Source: CAZKUN01 sp964555935 (lineage in GTDB: Bacteria > Armatimonadota > Zipacnadia > Zipacnadales > VGFC01). From it: a DNA stretch of 33,175 bases. Positions 31,504-33,175 of this stretch are shown here, piece after piece (within the stretch, counting starts at the first letter, position 1; every line of letters begins with the position of its first letter). The notes beneath the pieces were generated by a model that saw only the letters and a list, made by a program, of their open reading frames with translations, was not told the DNA's origin and searched no databases. The translations under genes were made by a program, and so were the position numbers. Location of the stretch: positions 1 to 33,175 of the forward strand of contig CAZKUN010000084.1 of NCBI GenBank assembly GCA_964555935.1, in the 5' to 3' direction.

Positions 31504-33009
31504 ATGAGGCCGATCACATCCATCATCATCGTCGCGGCGGTCTCGCGAGGGGGCATCGGCTTGGCTGACATCAGCGTGGGCGTCGCGCACTCGACGGACG
31601 TGGTAGCGCGCGACGCGGAGGTGCCGATCGCGACGGATGTCGTGATCTCAGCCGCCAAGGGCGAGGCCGAGAGCGCGCAGATCGTGCTGCGGTCAGACCG
31701 CGACATCGGCTCGGCTCGGCTGCGCGTGAGCGGCCTGCCGGGGGCGTCGCTCAGGCGGGTCGTGGATGTGGAGGGCGTGCCCGACGCGCTGGTACCCGTG
31801 GACGAGATCAGCATCGACGCGGGAGGCGCCGAGATCATCTGGCTGACCGTCATCGCGGGGCGCGACGCGGAGGAGGGGGAGACGTCCGGCGAGGTCACGA
31901 TCGAGGCTGATGGGCAGACGCTACGCGTGCCGGTTGCGCTGACCGTGTGGGACTTCGAGTTGCCCGTGACGCCATCAATACCCGCAGTGTTTGGCGTGAG
32001 CGACGCCGCGTTTCGCGAGCCCCCACATGAACTGGTGCCTGGGCCTGAGTGGGAGGCGAAACTCTCGGAGTGGTGCGAGTTCCTGATCGACTACCGCATC
32101 AGCCCGTACTTCTGCCACTGGGGCGGGGCGATGCAGCATTTCGCGTACCCGAGTCCATGGCCCATCGGCGATGCGCGCGCGGATGACGTCCTGACCGACC
32201 CGCGTCTGAGCGCGTTCGCAATTCCGTATCCCGAGGATGGCGACGAGGACGAGCTCCGCCGAACGCTGACGCATCTGCGCGAGGAAGGCCTGCTCGATCG
32301 GGGCTATTTCTATCTCTGGGATGAGCCGAACACCGAGGAGCAGTACGCGAAGGTCCGCGAGATGGCAGAGCAGATCCATGCGATCGACCCCGAGGCGCGG
32401 ATCCTGACCACGTACTACTGTGGCATCGACGGCGCGGGCGGGCCGGATGCGTTGGACGCGGTCGCGACGAAGCACCTGAAGGGCGCGACGCAGATCTTCT
32501 GCATGAGCACGTGGGCGACGGCCGGCGACGAGAGTTACGCGGCGCACATCCAATCGCTGCTGGGCGAGGGCGAGGAGTGGTGGAGCTACGTCTGCATGGG
32601 GCCGGGCGAGCCGCATCCGAATCTGTTCCTGACGATGACGGGGCTGAAGCATCGGGCGGTGATGTGGCGCGTCTGGAAAGAGGGCGGGACAGGGTTTCTC
32701 TACTGGGCACTGAACGCCTACGCGACCGCGCCGGAGGGCGGACCGATCACGTTCCGGGAGGGGCTTCCCGCGGGCGACGGAACGCTGTGCTATCCGGGCG
32801 AGGCGTTTGGCGTCAGCGGCCCCGCCGCATCCGTCCGGCTCGAGCGTTTCCGCGACAGCATGGAGGACTACGAGTACCTCCACGCCTACGAGGCCGCGCG
32901 CGGTCGCGAGGCGGCGCTTGGGGTGCTCAACTCGATCTACTGGGGTCCGAACATCGCGCCGATGGACCCGGCGAAGATCGAGGAGTTCCGGCGCGCGATC
33001 GCCGGTTAG
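31504..33009 (+). CDS. Secreted DUF4091 glycoside-hydrolase-like (GH123-related) protein
   Basis: The 501-residue product starts at ATG 31504 after AGAGGAGC. The first 20 residues are a weak signal peptide (ITSIIIVAAVSRGGIGLA). A beta-sandwich (AAKGEAESAQIVLRSDRDIG, VPVALTVWDFELPVTPSIPA) is followed by a TIM barrel with GYFYLWDEPNTEEQYAKVRE, where Asp276-Glu277 sits at the position of the GH123 Asp-Glu catalytic pair, then GTGFLYWALNAYA and SVRLERFRDSMEDYEYLH, the DUF4091 signature. GH123 enzymes release N-acetylgalactosamine by substrate-assisted catalysis; DUF4091 proteins are broader and mostly uncharacterised. It is followed only by repeats to the window end. Confidence 0.87.
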   Translation: MRPITSIIIVAAVSRGGIGLADISVGVAHSTDVVARDAEVPIATDVVISAAKGEAESAQIVLRSDRDIGSARLRVSGLPGASLRRVVDVEGVPDALVPVDEISIDAGGAEIIWLTVIAGRDAEEGETSGEVTIEADGQTLRVPVALTVWDFELPVTPSIPAVFGVSDAAFREPPHELVPGPEWEAKLSEWCEFLIDYRISPYFCHWGGAMQHFAYPSPWPIGDARADDVLTDPRLSAFAIPYPEDGDEDELRRTLTHLREEGLLDRGYFYLWDEPNTEEQYAKVREMAEQIHAIDPEARILTTYYCGIDGAGGPDALDAVATKHLKGATQIFCMSTWATAGDESYAAHIQSLLGEGEEWWSYVCMGPGEPHPNLFLTMTGLKHRAVMWRVWKEGGTGFLYWALNAYATAPEGGPITFREGLPAGDGTLCYPGEAFGVSGPAASVRLERFRDSMEDYEYLHAYEAARGREAALGVLNSIYWGPNIAPMDPAKIEEFRRAIAG

Positions 33010-33175
33010 AGCTTGCCTCACGGCCTTGGGGTGTCGCCAGTTGCGACAGACCCACCCCGGATGAGCGCGCCCAAGGCCGAGGTTGGCGCCAAGAGCAGCA
33101 CCGGGAGCAAGTCACCAAGCCTGGCGCGTCGTGGAAACTCGTTGAGTTTCCCTGCTAAAGCAGCTCCTACACGGC
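33010..33175. repeat. Type-II REP unit, right copy with nested hairpin, cut by window end
   Basis: The inverted copy at 33128-33170 has GGAAACTC-GTT-GAGTTTCC (33133-33151) between GTCG and CTAAAGCAGCTCCTAC. The sequence before it (CGGATGAGCGCGCCCAAGGC) is the shared internal sequence of type-II units, and a decayed left copy lies near 33030. No gene is visible. Confidence 0.8.

Noticed and set aside
1..33175. tRNA or rRNA genes
   Set aside because: I looked through the intergenic gaps and found no cloverleaf-like or rRNA-like sequence; they are almost fully explained by REP elements.

Overview
This is a high-GC stretch of a bacterial scaffold; it contains one run of 100 N (9363-9462), as in a draft or metagenome-derived genome. 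The gene content is dominated by exported proteins: secreted glycoside-hydrolase-like enzymes, a DUF4091 protein, a DUF5060/DUF4038-PKD-LamG enzyme, a PhoPQ-activated-type hydrolase, a YdjC/ChbG deacetylase, a phosphodiester glycosidase, and a Tat-exported aldo/keto reductase with Fe-S clusters. This mix resembles uncultured heterotrophs of the Planctomycetota, Armatimonadota or Hydrogenedentota type. There is no marker gene that fixes the phylum, so that is inference.

Layout. 1-4.6 kb: the tail of a REP-associated tyrosine transposase (RAYT), an ADP-ribosylglycohydrolase-fold protein, a secreted beta-propeller-type protein, and a secreted protein made of nine 23-residue repeats. 4.8-9.3 kb: a secretin-core lipoprotein on the minus strand, divergent from an operon of four paralogous small proteins that ends directly on a B12-binding radical SAM enzyme. 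9.3-18.8 kb: a repeat array with the gap, an orphan Phd-type antitoxin, three large secreted carbohydrate-related genes (two of them frameshifted), a small Zn-ribbon protein and a DUF4143 ATPase. 18.9-25.6 kb: deacetylase, aldo/keto reductase, two small PH-like membrane proteins, an RHH protein and ParA flanking a 179-bp tandem repeat, and two related membrane proteins, the larger with an in-frame stop. 25.7-33.2 kb: DinB-like protein, phosphodiester glycosidase, PqaA-type hydrolase, membrane gluzincin-like peptidase, polytopic membrane protein and DUF4091 protein.

The most interesting locus is 5718-9282. Four tandem paralogs each carry an N-terminal leader-like domain of about 60 residues, then a mid-protein twin-arginine motif, hydrophobic stretch and lipobox-like Cys. 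Three of them end in Pro/Asp-rich tails with a 12-residue-periodic motif built on G-x-R-P-D-V-P. The last paralog's stop codon abuts the start codon of a cobalamin-type radical SAM protein. This looks like a RiPP-like modification system whose products would be Tat-exported lipoproteins; I know of no described system with this architecture, but I could not search.

The second theme is a dense set of REP-like palindromes in almost every intergenic gap. Three families share the head GTAGGAG and tail GAC, and further palindromes nest between inverted pairs of them. Five copies carry a second 19-20 bp hairpin at exactly the same internal position. One related palindrome lies in frame inside a coding sequence, and another supplies a gene's stop codon. 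The RAYT fragment at the window start offers a plausible mobilising agent.
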